Part shown: positions 48,403 to 57,248 of the stretch, in pieces
Layout: each line of letters opens with the position of its first letter
Position numbering within the stretch: position 1 is the first letter of the stretch
Assembly: GCA_024636495.1 (NCBI GenBank)
Contig: JAGXGZ010000059.1
Coordinates: 1-61,660 of the forward strand
DNA: 61,660 nt
Reading direction: 5' to 3'
Source: Roseobacter sp.
GTDB lineage: Bacteria; Pseudomonadota; Alphaproteobacteria; Rhodobacterales; Rhodobacteraceae
Position numbers and translations under genes: made by a program
The notes under the pieces: generated by a model
The model's input: the letters and a program-made list of their open reading frames with translations, nothing else
What the model was told of the DNA's origin: nothing
The model's database searches: none

Positions 48403-49560
48403 TTACAACCGTCCAAGCAAATCGCGGGACGGGTCGCCTGTTACGGGCAAACCGACGCTTGCTTGGTAGGCCGAAATTGCCTTGCGGCTGTTTGGCCCGA
48501 TCACCCCGTCGGTCCCATCTGTGTCAAAGCCACGCGCAGTCAGTTTGGTCTGCAACGCTTTGCGGTCTTCGATGGTCAAGCCGTATTTGTCGGGGCCAAA
48601 GCTGGCTTGAATAGGGCCACCGCCTGCAATCCGGTCTGACAAATGCCCTACCCCAATCGCATAATTATCCGAATTGTTGTAACGTTTGATTGCGCGGAAA
48701 TTCCGAAATACCGCGAAACGCGGCCCGCCCGCGTCAGGCTGCAAGACGGAAATCGGCGTGCCTGAATTCGCCGCCGGCGTACCCATCTCGGCCCCCCATT
48801 TTTCGCCCGATGCCCAACCGGATTTTGCAAGATAAGCAGCGGTCGACGCCAAAGAATCCGCCGGATCTTCCGACCAGATATCACGACGTCCGTCACCGTT
48901 AAAATCAACTGCGAACGCCTGATAGGATGTGGGGATAAACTGAGTGTGACCCATCGCACCAGCCCAGCTTCCCGTCAGGTTCGAGGCCGAGACATCTCCA
49001 TTCTCAAGAATTTTAAGTGCCGCGATCAACTGCTTTTCAAAGAACGCACCCCGCCGACCATCATAGGCCAGCGTTGACGTGGCCGATACGACAGGCACAT
49101 TGCCACGACGTTCGCCATAAAAGCTCTCAAGCCCCCATACGGCCGTCACGACCTCGGCAGGCACGCCATAGCGCGCCTCGATCTGACGCAAGGACGCGTT
49201 GTGTTTCGCGAATGCAGCTCGCCCTTTTGTCACGCGTTCATCAGATGCCGCAATGGCCAGATAATCCTCTAGTGATCTGCTAAATTCTGTCTGATTACGG
49301 TCACGCTTTACCACTCCGGGCAAGTAGCCGGTTTGTGCAAAGCCGCTGCGCAGCGTACCCGGAGAAATACCTTGCCCACCCGCGCGCGCCTTGAAGCCTT
49401 CGACCCAAGCATCATATCCAGAATTTGCCTGCGGCAACAAATCTGGCGGTAATCCTTCATCGGAACGGGGCGCAAACGACCCAGTACTGCCTCCAGCGTC
49501 GCAGGCAGACAGGCCCAATGCTGCCAACCCTATCGTGAAACTTCTACGTGAAATACTCAT
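48403..49560 (-). CDS. MltB-family lytic murein transglycosylase lipoprotein
   Basis: 385-residue cell-wall enzyme. The signal peptide ends in a lipobox (LSAC at about residues 17-20), marking a lipoprotein. The transglycosylase domain has VWGLESFYGERRGN with the catalytic Glu, and GAMGHTQFIPTSYQ. The last 60 residues form a peptidoglycan-binding PG_binding_1 domain (DGVIGPNSRKAISAYQ). It cleaves murein glycan strands to 1,6-anhydro products. It converges with the histidine kinase gene, leaving three bases. Confidence 0.9.
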   Translation of the reverse strand: MSISRRSFTIGLAALGLSACDAGGSTGSFAPRSDEGLPPDLLPQANSGYDAWVEGFKARAGGQGISPGTLRSGFAQTGYLPGVVKRDRNQTEFSRSLEDYLAIAASDERVTKGRAAFAKHNASLRQIEARYGVPAEVVTAVWGLESFYGERRGNVPVVSATSTLAYDGRRGAFFEKQLIAALKILENGDVSASNLTGSWAGAMGHTQFIPTSYQAFAVDFNGDGRRDIWSEDPADSLASTAAYLAKSGWASGEKWGAEMGTPAANSGTPISVLQPDAGGPRFAVFRNFRAIKRYNNSDNYAIGVGHLSDRIAGGGPIQASFGPDKYGLTIEDRKALQTKLTARGFDTDGTDGVIGPNSRKAISAYQASVGLPVTGDPSRDLLGRL

Positions 49561-49654
49561 ACTGCCCGCGCCCTTTTTATGATGTCGCTTTTGCGCAGAT
49601 TACCTTAAGGGATCGTCTGCGCAAAGGGCCAGTTGAGCGATGGCAAAGCTTTGC

Positions 49655-50131
49655 CTAATTGCCCGGAATATAAAGCGGTACGGTCGACATAGACATCTTG
49701 GCAGACCCGTTTTGAACATCACGCGCATGACTGATATAGATCAACGTGTTGTTCGCCTCGTCATAAATCCGCTTGACCTGTATCGTCTTGAAAATGACTG
49801 ATCGACGTTCACTGAACACAGTCTCCCCTTCGTCATCGCGCGAAATGTCACCGATCTCGATGGGGCCGGTCTGACGACACGCGATCGACGAATTGGACGG
49901 GTCTTCGAACCAGTTCCCTTTTTGCAAACGGTCGATGATACCGCGCTCAAAATAGGCCAGATGACAGGTGACCCCTTTAACTTTGGGGTCGGAAACGGCT
50001 TCGACGACAATGTCGTTCCCAAGCCAGTCTACATCGACATTGCCGACAGTTTCAGCTGATGTGGATGATAAAAACCCCAGCATGATAAGGGCAGAGGCGC
50101 TCAATCGTGTAATGTGTCGGTTCAATGTCAT
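49655..50131 (-). CDS. creA: CreA family protein
   Basis: 158-residue periplasmic protein with a signal peptide ending near SSTSAE. The CreA pattern is clear: VGNVDVDWLGNDIVVEA, DPKVKGVTCHLAYFERG, DPSNSSIACRQTGPI and KRIYDEANNTLIYI. The two cysteines are conserved in the family. The function of CreA is not established. Confidence 0.9.
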   Translation of the reverse strand: MTLNRHITRLSASALIMLGFLSSTSAETVGNVDVDWLGNDIVVEAVSDPKVKGVTCHLAYFERGIIDRLQKGNWFEDPSNSSIACRQTGPIEIGDISRDDEGETVFSERRSVIFKTIQVKRIYDEANNTLIYISHARDVQNGSAKMSMSTVPLYIPGN

Positions 50132-50448
50132 GTTCCTATACGCCTCAGTCGCCCAGTGGTTCCCGATTTATAGGTTTTGTCAGACGATTTTGTTAGATGA
50201 CCACGCGTTACTGCCGCAAAGGTGCGCCAGAATGTTCTGTCAGGAAATGGTCTGCCCTTTACGGCAGTCGAGGACTTTGCTGCGCTATAGCTTTGAACAT
50301 ATAAAAATAAACCTCCCGAACAACTGCACCGGCGGAATCGCACCCTCACAAAAATTGAAATAGCCTTTGTAAGTTCTACGACCACGTTTCCTTAAGAACA
50401 GAAGGGTAGCTTAGCCGTTATTTTGTATTTTTATTTTTGTGATATTTT
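50132..50448. other. Intergenic region before IS66 remnant
   Basis: 317 bases with the creA promoter on the minus strand and AT-rich DNA towards the IS. I see no gene. The eight bases just before the IS end (50441-50448, GATATTTT) would be the left copy of an IS66 target duplication, but no right copy is found. Confidence 0.4.
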
Positions 50449-50538
50449 GTAAGCGGTGCATCTAGTTCCGGACTGAAAAACTTGCACGCATCTTTGGCGG
50501 GCTTATCCTGACGCGAACATTCAAGCGTGAGCGATAGC

Positions 50539-50931
50539 ATGTCAGACTTCAAAACGATCTGGGGGATTAAAGTCCCAGTGTCCCCAACGGGACGCATAAA
50601 CTGGCCAAACGAGTTGAAGCGCTTGGCCGTCAAAAAGATTTTGGACGAAGGCATGCGCAACGCGGTTGTTGCTCAGGAACTCGGAGCCCACGATAATTTG
50701 GTTCGGAAGTGGTGCATTCAAGAACGAAGGTTACGAGGTGAGGATGTATCCAGCCAACCGGTCTTTGCGCCAGTCACTTTCAGTGAGCAAGCCACTAGAA
50801 TGCCTGCTCAAACCAAAGCAGTATTGGGCGTCTGCAAACTGAGCTTAGGCGAAGCGGTGCTCGAATTCCCGGCCGATATTCCGCCAGAAAATTTACAGGC
50901 GATGATCCGCGCCATGCGGGAAGTTCTATGA
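50539..50931 (+). CDS. IS66 accessory protein TnpA
   Basis: 130-residue protein with an N-terminal helix-turn-helix of the IS66 TnpA/Orf1 type (KKILDEGMRNAVVAQELG, LVRKWC) and the C-terminal LGEAVLEFPADIPPENLQAMIRAMR segment diagnostic for IS66 Orf1. ATG at 50539; a GTG four codons upstream is possible. The stop overlaps tnpB in ATGA. Confidence 0.85.
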   Translation: MSDFKTIWGIKVPVSPTGRINWPNELKRLAVKKILDEGMRNAVVAQELGAHDNLVRKWCIQERRLRGEDVSSQPVFAPVTFSEQATRMPAQTKAVLGVCKLSLGEAVLEFPADIPPENLQAMIRAMREVL

Positions 50932-51278
50932 TCTTCCCTGCAAACGGCTACCGTATCTTCATGGCAACTCAGCCGGTAGATTTCCGAAAGGGGATCGACG
51001 GCTTGGCTGCGCATGTGGCCAACTCATTCGATCTCGATCCTTATTCTGGAGCATTCTTCGTGTTCCGCTCCAAAACAGGGGACAAGATTAAAGTGCTTTT
51101 ATGGGACGGCACAGGAATGGTGTTGATCCACAAACGTCTTCACGCAAAAAAATTCGTCTGGCCTAGTCTATCAGGCGGTACATTCAACTTGAGTAAGACC
51201 CAATTTGAGGCCTTGTTCGAGGGCATCGACTGGCGGCGCGTGGTGCCGCCACGCATTTCGAAGCCACAGATAGCGTAA
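50928..51278 (+). CDS. tnpB: IS66 accessory protein TnpB
   Basis: 116-residue IS66 Orf2. It contains the hallmark ATQPVDFRKGIDGLAAHV, an FRSKTGDKIKVLLWDGTG core and FVWPSLSGG. The length is normal for the family, so this gene is intact although the element is broken directly after it. Confidence 0.92.
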   Translation: MIFPANGYRIFMATQPVDFRKGIDGLAAHVANSFDLDPYSGAFFVFRSKTGDKIKVLLWDGTGMVLIHKRLHAKKFVWPSLSGGTFNLSKTQFEALFEGIDWRRVVPPRISKPQIA

Positions 51279-51360
51279 ATTCATGCAGCCACCGCGTCGT
51301 TCAGGGTTCTTACAGACCTCAATGACTGATCTTCAACTCTTCCGACCGTTGGTCACGCGT

Positions 51361-51828
51361 TCACAAACCCAATTCAGAAAGCCCCGGGTGGTCGTCTGGC
51401 CTCCGACCCAGTGGCCAGTGAAACTTGCGGTCAGCCTCGGCTATGGGCAAGTCGTTGATACTTGCAAAACGGTTTTGCATCAGCCCATTTTCGGCAAACT
51501 CCCAGTTTTCATTGCCATATGACCGGAACCAACTGCCGCTGTCGTCGTGCCATTCATAGGCGTACCTGACGGCGATGCGGTTGTCGGCAAAAGCCCAGAG
51601 TTCTTTGATCAGGCGATAGTCGAGCTCGCGGATCCATTTTGCTGTCAGGAACGCCTTTGCTTCGTCACGGTTGTTAACAAAGGTCGCGCGATTGCGCCAT
51701 TTGGTGTCCATCGTGTAGGCCATAGCGACTTTGGCCGCGTCACGTGTGTTCCAGCCGTCCTCGGCGAGGCGAACCTTTTTCATTGCGGTGTCGCGGGTGA
51801 AGGGCGGTAAGGGGGGGCGGGTATCCAT
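51361..51828 (-). CDS. Nuclear-transport-factor-2-like protein (DUF1348)
   Basis: 155-residue SnoaL-like protein of the DUF1348 family: [23 protein letters not shown], then [17 protein letters not shown] and [16 protein letters not shown]. The ATG at 51828 has AAGGACA upstream; an upstream ATG at 51894 has none. The biochemical role of the family is unknown. It lies between the IS remnant and the Nit operon, on the same strand, with a 230-base gap. Confidence 0.85.
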   Translation of the reverse strand: MDTRPPLPPFTRDTAMKKVRLAEDGWNTRDAAKVAMAYTMDTKWRNRATFVNNRDEAKAFLTAKWIRELDYRLIKELWAFADNRIAVRYAYEWHDDSGSWFRSYGNENWEFAENGLMQNRFASINDLPIAEADRKFHWPLGRRPDDHPGLSELGL

Positions 51829-52058
51829 TGAGTATGTCCTTGCTGGGGCCAGGTGTCGAAGACCGTGTTCATGCGTTTTAGGGGGGCGAAACAAGGGGCC
51901 ATTCGGGCCTCAGCTTTCGGATCAGCTCTGTCCGTTGAGCAATTTGAGAGTTCGCTTCGAAGATGACCAAAAAAGGGCGTTCGCTAGAAAAGAAACCGCG
52001 CTGGCCATTGTTGATGCTGGTACTGAAACATGTGCGTTTTGGAAATCAGGCCGCCTGA

Positions 52059-53342
52059 TCATCCAGCAGATCCCAGTCGCTTGGTTTCCGGTTTGAGTTG
52101 GGTCGCAATCGTGTTGGCGACATAGGCGGCATCATCTGCGACGCCAAGAAAGCGGCCCGAACCCCATGTATGCAGCCAGCCCAATCCAAGAAAGAAGATG
52201 CCATCCTCATCGCAGATCCCGCGTGTATGAACAGGACGACCACGCGCATCCAGGCAATCGACACGAAGCCAATCATAGTTTGGGCGAAAACCGATGCACC
52301 ACAGAATAGAGGTGATGCCTTCGACAGCGGCGTCAATTTTCGTGAGCTCGGCATCGGGACGCCAGACTTTTTCGAACGGCGGTTCAGGTGGTGCATCAAT
52401 CCCTTCACGCGCAATGTAGTCGTCAATCATCTGGCGAATACCGACATAGCTTTTGTCGGCAGCGTCGAGGTTCTGCTCCAGATCTGGCAGAAATCGAATT
52501 TTCGTTCCATCCATATCTGCGACCGAACCGTACATGCGCAGCCCCTCCAGCGCAAAACGGCGCAGGTCGATCTCGTGACCACCGTCGCGGCCCGACATAT
52601 AGTGGTTGGTCTTTGCCTCAGTCGTTTTCGGGTCGGGCTGCTGCGCGATGGTGATGTCGTAGTAGCCCATCTGATGCAGCCAATCTGTCGCATCTTTGCC
52701 GCGATACCAGCGCGGGCTGCGCGGTGCGGGGCCGACGGCCAGCCGCACGTCCCGGCCAGCGATTTTCATATCTTCCATTATCTGCACGCCAGACTGGCCT
52801 GTTCCGACAACAAGGCAGGTACCATCCGGGATGTCCGACGGTCGACGATATGACTTGGAGTGTATCTGCGGAATGCTTGAATCCAGTTTGCTGGCGAAGG
52901 GCGGCGTTATCGGGCGGTCGTACCCCCCGGACGCAATAATGACATTTTCAGCTGACCAATGCCCCTGATCGGTGTCGACCTCAAAGATGCCATTCACCTT
53001 ATCGACACTTGTCACCGTCACACCCTCACGCAGAGGGGCCTCGAAACTGTCACAAAAACCTTCGACGTAATCTACAATCTCGTCCTTGACCATGAAACCA
53101 GTCGGATCGTCTCCTCGATAGGGAAAATCCGGCAGCTTGCACTGCCAGTTCGGCGTGACCAGACAGAAACTATCCCAGCGATCTTCTTTCCAGGCGTGGA
53201 ACCGCTTGTAGCGCTCAAGCACGACGTGATCGACGCCTGCCTGGCACAGGTAATAGGATGCTGACATGCCTGCTTGACCGGCTCCGACGATGACCGTTGT
53301 GACATGAGTGCGAGGTGTGTGCTTTAGCGAATTGCCAGACAT
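52059..53342 (-). CDS. nitH: NitH: flavin-dependent oxidoreductase (MSMEG_0569 family)
   Basis: 427-residue FAD/NADPH monooxygenase-like protein. Dinucleotide-binding motifs are IVGAGQAGMSASYYL (about residues 19-33) and VVGTGQSGVQIMEDMK in the middle. LWCIGFRPNYDWL near the C-terminus is typical of the family. It is the last gene of the seven-gene Nit1C operon; its start overlaps nitG by 19 bases. It may oxidise a nitrogen-containing intermediate made by the other enzymes, which is inference. Confidence 0.85.
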   Translation of the reverse strand: MSGNSLKHTPRTHVTTVIVGAGQAGMSASYYLCQAGVDHVVLERYKRFHAWKEDRWDSFCLVTPNWQCKLPDFPYRGDDPTGFMVKDEIVDYVEGFCDSFEAPLREGVTVTSVDKVNGIFEVDTDQGHWSAENVIIASGGYDRPITPPFASKLDSSIPQIHSKSYRRPSDIPDGTCLVVGTGQSGVQIMEDMKIAGRDVRLAVGPAPRSPRWYRGKDATDWLHQMGYYDITIAQQPDPKTTEAKTNHYMSGRDGGHEIDLRRFALEGLRMYGSVADMDGTKIRFLPDLEQNLDAADKSYVGIRQMIDDYIAREGIDAPPEPPFEKVWRPDAELTKIDAAVEGITSILWCIGFRPNYDWLRVDCLDARGRPVHTRGICDEDGIFFLGLGWLHTWGSGRFLGVADDAAYVANTIATQLKPETKRLGSAG

Positions 53343-53602
53343 GTGATAATCTCCTCGGGTTTATAGCGGGCGACGGCTGCGGCAAGCTTTGCCGCTTGTG
53401 CATCGGCAGAACTGCAGCGAAATCCGTACTTTGCCTCGACCCGCCGAGCGGCAAGATCCAGTGCAGTACGACTGCGCGTGTCAAAGTCATCCACTCGGTA
53501 TGTCTGCCCCGCCTTCAGGTGGTCATGAATGACGGTGGACGGGGAATAACATTCCTCTTCCACCCCGTCGGGCCAACGGATGCGAAACGATGTCTCAGGC
53601 AT
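53324..53602 (-). CDS. nitG: NitG: small MSMEG_0570 family protein
   Basis: 92-residue protein of unknown function found only in this type of cluster. Recognisable features are RIRWPDGVEEECYSPST and YKPEEIITCLAIR. The start at 53602 is inside the end of nitF (eight-base overlap). An open frame extends further upstream to 53650 but overlaps nitF too deeply to be likely. It may be a carrier or partner of the oxidoreductase. Confidence 0.82.
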   Translation of the reverse strand: MPETSFRIRWPDGVEEECYSPSTVIHDHLKAGQTYRVDDFDTRSRTALDLAARRVEAKYGFRCSSADAQAAKLAAAVARYKPEEIITCLAIR

Positions 53603-54569
53603 GGGCGCGCTCCTTGATCGGGGCAAGACCAAGGTAGGGAGCAGCGGCATGATCCCAGATCAGATGGTGCGCGGCACCGTCGGTCAGGGTCAGAGCGCTG
53701 CCTTGGGTAACAGTGCCGATCACTTCTGCCCTGATATCGCGCTTGTGGAAGCGCGACAGGACAGTGGGTGCGTTCTCTGGCTTTGCGGTCAACAAAAAGC
53801 CGAAGCTGGGAAAAGCCGTCATCCAACGTCTCAGGTCGCCGGTGGGCGGCGAGATGCGGGCGGGGTCGATCGTGATGCCAACGCCGGAACATTCCGCCAG
53901 CATCAGCGCGGTGCCTGCGATGCCCCCCTGACTGATATCCTTGCCCGCAGTCACAAGGCCTTCTTCGGCGAGCCCCGGCAGAATTTCCATGTCACCGCGC
54001 AGGCGTTTGTGGGGTGCGTTCAGGAAGGCGGGAAAGTTGCTGCTGTCCCCCGCATAGGCCCCGCGCAGGTCAGTGCCGGCGATCAGCACGTCGCCGGGTT
54101 GCGCATCAAAGCTGGTGATCAGCGCCTTGGCACGGCCCCAAATCGCGGCTGCCAGTTGCGGTTGAGCCGTGCGCAGGTTTGTATGCCCTCCGACAATGGG
54201 GATGCCGTAGGCCTCCGACGCCTCCTTCATTCCGCGCAGAATTTCTTGCGCCATGGCCACGTCCGGTGCCCAAAGTGCATTGGTCACGGCGGTGGGCCTG
54301 CCCCCCATGGCAAGGATATCGCTCATATTAACCATCACCGCGCACCAGCCAGCGAACCATGGGGCAGAGGCCACAAAATCGTTCATGAACCCTTCGGTCG
54401 CCATCAGTTGCCAGCCATCGCCGTCCGGAATTGCGGCCGCGTCGTCACCGGGGCGGCCGGGGCTGTTCTGCGTCAGGTCAAGGGCCGCGCAGGCTACGTC
54501 GATGTCGCGCTTGCCGGTCACGTGCGGATGGGTGGCCAGATGCGCCGCGAGGGCGGCCAGATGCGTCAC
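53595..54569 (-). CDS. nitF: NitF: AIR-synthase-related protein (sll0787 family)
   Basis: 324-residue member of the PurM/ThiL/SelD ATP-binding superfamily. Visible motifs are PGDDAAAIPDG at about residue 40 and MVNMSDILAMGGRP at about 79-92, which form the nucleotide/Mg site. The C-terminal PurM-like domain carries AGKDISQGGIAGTALML. The start is GTG at 54569, sharing GTGA with the nitE stop. By analogy it would use ATP to activate an amide or acid in the pathway. Confidence 0.88.
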   Translation of the reverse strand: MTHLAALAAHLATHPHVTGKRDIDVACAALDLTQNSPGRPGDDAAAIPDGDGWQLMATEGFMNDFVASAPWFAGWCAVMVNMSDILAMGGRPTAVTNALWAPDVAMAQEILRGMKEASEAYGIPIVGGHTNLRTAQPQLAAAIWGRAKALITSFDAQPGDVLIAGTDLRGAYAGDSSNFPAFLNAPHKRLRGDMEILPGLAEEGLVTAGKDISQGGIAGTALMLAECSGVGITIDPARISPPTGDLRRWMTAFPSFGFLLTAKPENAPTVLSRFHKRDIRAEVIGTVTQGSALTLTDGAAHHLIWDHAAAPYLGLAPIKERAHA

Positions 54570-55108
54570 GCTGCGCGCCGTGTCAGCGACATCCAGCCGC
54601 GCGCGGGGTCGGTGACAGCAGGGTAAGCGGCCAGATCAGCCTGCATCTTCATATGCGGATGGCCGTGCAGATCCTGCTGGTCTAGGGGCTGCCAGTTCAG
54701 CATTTCAAAGAGGGAGACGTTCTGCATCTGTACATGGGCAAGGAATGTCGTGCATCCGCGCGCGCGCGCTGTGCCAACGGCAAGGCGGATCAGTTCCGTA
54801 CCCAGCCGCCCGACGCGACGATAATCAGGCGCGACCGCCAAACGCGACCCCCACCAGATGCCGGGGCTTTCTTCGTGAATGCGCACGGTGCCCACAACCT
54901 CATCTGCTTCTGACGCCATCGTGGAAACGGCCACCAGCGGTAAGGCCGTGCGGTCGACCCTATCGCGGTCATGATCAGCAAAGATCGCCTGTTCCGTGAC
55001 GAATGTGCGATGCCTCAAAGAGGCAGCGCCGCCGATCTCCCAGTTTTCGGTAGCAAGGCGGATCAGGAATTCGGGTGTGACAAAGGCTGAGGGGCGTTCG
55101 ATGATCAT
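54566..55108 (-). CDS. nitE: NitE: GNAT N-acetyltransferase (MSMEG_0567/sll0786 family)
   Basis: 180-residue GNAT protein. The acetyl-CoA-binding stretch is RLAVAPDYRRVGRLGTELIRLA, the R/Q-x-x-G-x-G/A-type loop in modified form. RHRTFVTEQAIFADHDRD near the N-terminus is typical of the family. In some genomes it is fused to the AIR-synthase-like protein; here the two are separate but coupled by a four-base overlap. It overlaps the radical SAM gene in ATGA. Confidence 0.85.
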   Translation of the reverse strand: MIIERPSAFVTPEFLIRLATENWEIGGAASLRHRTFVTEQAIFADHDRDRVDRTALPLVAVSTMASEADEVVGTVRIHEESPGIWWGSRLAVAPDYRRVGRLGTELIRLAVGTARARGCTTFLAHVQMQNVSLFEMLNWQPLDQQDLHGHPHMKMQADLAAYPAVTDPARGWMSLTRRAA

Positions 55109-56229
55109 AGGACTGTCTCCCGCGCAGGCTGTTTGAATTTTTCGAAGGCCGACAAGGCCGAACAGGCCCCGCAACGCCCGCACCCTGCCTTGATATCTTC
55201 GGCCCGCATCCCTTGATCCACGATCATCTGCGACAGCGGGCCAAGCACCCCGTGCATGAAGGCAGAGGTCGGCGCAGGATGGCTTTCCAGCGGTGTGCCC
55301 GTGACGGGAACAAAGGGCACAACAAAGGGATAGACGCCGATTGCCGTCAGCCGTTCACAGATCGACAGGATCGCTTCTTGGGTATCACCAAGCCCGGCAA
55401 GGATGTAGGTCGAGACCTGACCCCAGCCAAAAACCTCGACTGCGGCGCCGAAACTGTCGAAGTATTTCTCAAGTGATACCTGCGCCTTGCCGGGCATGAT
55501 CTGTTCGCGTATCGCAGGCGTTACGACCTCAAGGTGCATGCCAAGGCTGTCGATGCCCGCATCCTTCATCCGGCGGTGCCAGTCGTCATCCTCGGGCGGC
55601 TCGCACTGCGCCTGTAGCGGCAGATCGACGGCGGCGCGGATGGCTTGGGCGCTTTCGGCCAAGACCTTGGCCCCGCGATCCTTGCCTGCCGGCGTGCCTG
55701 TGGTCATCACCATGTGCTTGACCCCATCCAGCAGAACGGCGGCGCGTGCTACCTCGGCGAGCTGCGCCGGCGTTTTGTGGGCGATGGTGCGACCTGCAGC
55801 AAGGCTTTGACCGATGGCGCAGAATTTGCACGTCTTTTTGCGGCTCTCATAGCGAATGCAAGTCTGCAATACGGTCGTCGCCAGCACATCCTTGGCGTGC
55901 AGTTGGGCGATGTGGCCGTAGGGGACACCGTCGGCAGTCGACAGATCGAGGAACTTGGCCCGCTGCGGGAATTGCACGTCCGCAAAGAACGTGCCGTCCT
56001 TCATCACACGGGCATTGCCGACCGCATCCGGGGCTTCGACCAGATAGGGGGATTCAAATGCTGCCGCCGTGTGGACCGGTATCATCACGGTCATACCGCC
56101 GATGGTGACGGCCTTGTGGTCCGTCGGTCCCGCACCGCCGCGGCGACTGTCGGCCCCGGCGCGGGGGTCGACAAGGCGCATGCCGCGTGTTTGCAGGTCG
56201 TTGATCAGGTCGCCGGTGGTCGCTTGCAT
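55105..56229 (-). CDS. nitD: NitD: radical SAM protein (MSMEG_0568 family)
   Basis: 374-residue radical SAM enzyme. The cluster cysteines are Cys124, Cys134 and Cys137, spaced C-x9-C-x2-C (TCIRYESRKKTCKFCAIG) instead of the common C-x3-C-x2-C. A C-terminal cysteine group, GCGRCGACSAL, could bind a second cluster. A GGAGGATTG site precedes the ATG, which lies one base past the nitrilase stop. Its reaction is unknown; it probably builds or breaks a carbon-nitrogen compound with the nitrilase. Confidence 0.88.
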   Translation of the reverse strand: MQATTGDLINDLQTRGMRLVDPRAGADSRRGGAGPTDHKAVTIGGMTVMIPVHTAAAFESPYLVEAPDAVGNARVMKDGTFFADVQFPQRAKFLDLSTADGVPYGHIAQLHAKDVLATTVLQTCIRYESRKKTCKFCAIGQSLAAGRTIAHKTPAQLAEVARAAVLLDGVKHMVMTTGTPAGKDRGAKVLAESAQAIRAAVDLPLQAQCEPPEDDDWHRRMKDAGIDSLGMHLEVVTPAIREQIMPGKAQVSLEKYFDSFGAAVEVFGWGQVSTYILAGLGDTQEAILSICERLTAIGVYPFVVPFVPVTGTPLESHPAPTSAFMHGVLGPLSQMIVDQGMRAEDIKAGCGRCGACSALSAFEKFKQPARETVL

Positions 56230-56230
56230 A

Positions 56231-57196
56231 TCAATCCTCCAATGGGATCGGCTGGAATTGGGGTCCGGTCGCACTCACGTGCCGTGTGGGCGTCAGATCG
56301 GTGTTGTGGTGCAGGGACAGCAGTTCAGGCCGGGCGTAATGGCCAACAGAATCCATCATCCGCTTGCGTTTGGTCACCAGCGCCATGTCGAGATCGCCGT
56401 AAAGTATGCCTTCGCCGCTGGTCAGGGGCTGCACGACGTGACGTCCTTCGGGGGTCACGATGCAGGTCATGCAACCGTCACGAAGGGATTTTTGCAGGGT
56501 GGTATCGGGCGTGATGCTTTCGATCTGGTTATCGGTCAGCCAGCCCGTCGCGTTCACGACGAAGCAACCCGATTCCAGCGCGTGGTGGCGCATCGTGACC
56601 TCGATCTGTTCCGCAAAAATCGGACCGACCAGTGATCCGGGAAACTGTGCAACATGAATTTCCTCGTGCTGGGTCATCAAGGCGTAGCGGGCGAGCGGGT
56701 TGTAATGCTCCCAGCAGGCCAACGCGCCGATGCGGCCAACGCGGGTTTCAACGACCTGCAGGCCAGCACCGTCGCCTTGGCCCCAGACCATCCGTTCGTG
56801 ATATGTCGGTGTGATCTTGCGCCGTTTCAGCACCAGTGTGCCGCTTCCGTCAAAGATAAGCTGGGCGTTGTACAGTGATCCGTGGTCGCGCTCGGTCACA
56901 CCCAACACCACGACAACGCCGTGGTGGGCGCAGCGCTGTGCCACGCGGCGCGTGTCGTCTGATGGGACGGTCACGGCCTGATCATAAAGATGCAGATGCG
57001 GTTTGCCCTGTTGGCTAGGCGGCAGAACGAACGAAAAATATGGATAAAACGGCACGAAAGTTTCTGGAAAGACAATAAGGTCCGCGCCATTTCCTGCCGC
57101 CTCGTCGATGGCGTCAAGCACGCGCGCCATTGTCTTGTCGCGACTTGTCAGATTCGGTGCGATCTGGACGGCTGCTGCCTTGACGGTACGGGACAT
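56231..57196 (-). CDS. nitC: NitC: Nit6803-type nitrilase
   Basis: 321-residue carbon-nitrogen hydrolase. The catalytic triad is Glu45 ([13 protein letters not shown]), Lys127 ([11 protein letters not shown]) and Cys161 ([15 protein letters not shown]). The residues around the Cys match the Synechocystis Nit6803 branch, which turns nitriles into acids and ammonia. A CGGAGAAAC site precedes the ATG. It follows nitB by about 50 bases. In other bacteria this cluster has been tied to growth on cyanide as nitrogen source. Confidence 0.93.
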   Translation of the reverse strand: MSRTVKAAAVQIAPNLTSRDKTMARVLDAIDEAAGNGADLIVFPETFVPFYPYFSFVLPPSQQGKPHLHLYDQAVTVPSDDTRRVAQRCAHHGVVVVLGVTERDHGSLYNAQLIFDGSGTLVLKRRKITPTYHERMVWGQGDGAGLQVVETRVGRIGALACWEHYNPLARYALMTQHEEIHVAQFPGSLVGPIFAEQIEVTMRHHALESGCFVVNATGWLTDNQIESITPDTTLQKSLRDGCMTCIVTPEGRHVVQPLTSGEGILYGDLDMALVTKRKRMMDSVGHYARPELLSLHHNTDLTPTRHVSATGPQFQPIPLED

Positions 57197-57248
57197 TGTG
57201 TTTCTCCGAATGGATGAGCCGGGGCGGCTGACGCCCCGGCATTGGCGA

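Larger units (their letters stand above)
50449..51278 (+). mobile_element. Truncated IS66-family element
   Basis: The left end starts GTAAGCGGTGCATC, matching the GTAA termini of IS66 elements. It contains the accessory genes tnpA-like and tnpB with the standard ATGA overlap. The large transposase gene tnpC and the right inverted repeat are missing; recognisable IS sequence stops at about 51280. It cannot move by itself. Confidence 0.75.

Noticed and set aside
51964..52060. Small plus-strand frame beginning MTKKGRSLEKK between the SnoaL-like gene and nitH
   Set aside because: It is only about 31 codons long, has no ribosome binding site and runs into the 3' end of nitH.
53603..53650. Longer nitG with 16 extra N-terminal residues
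   Set aside because: It would overlap nitF by over 50 bases; the ATG at 53602 begins the conserved PETSFRIRWPDG segment.
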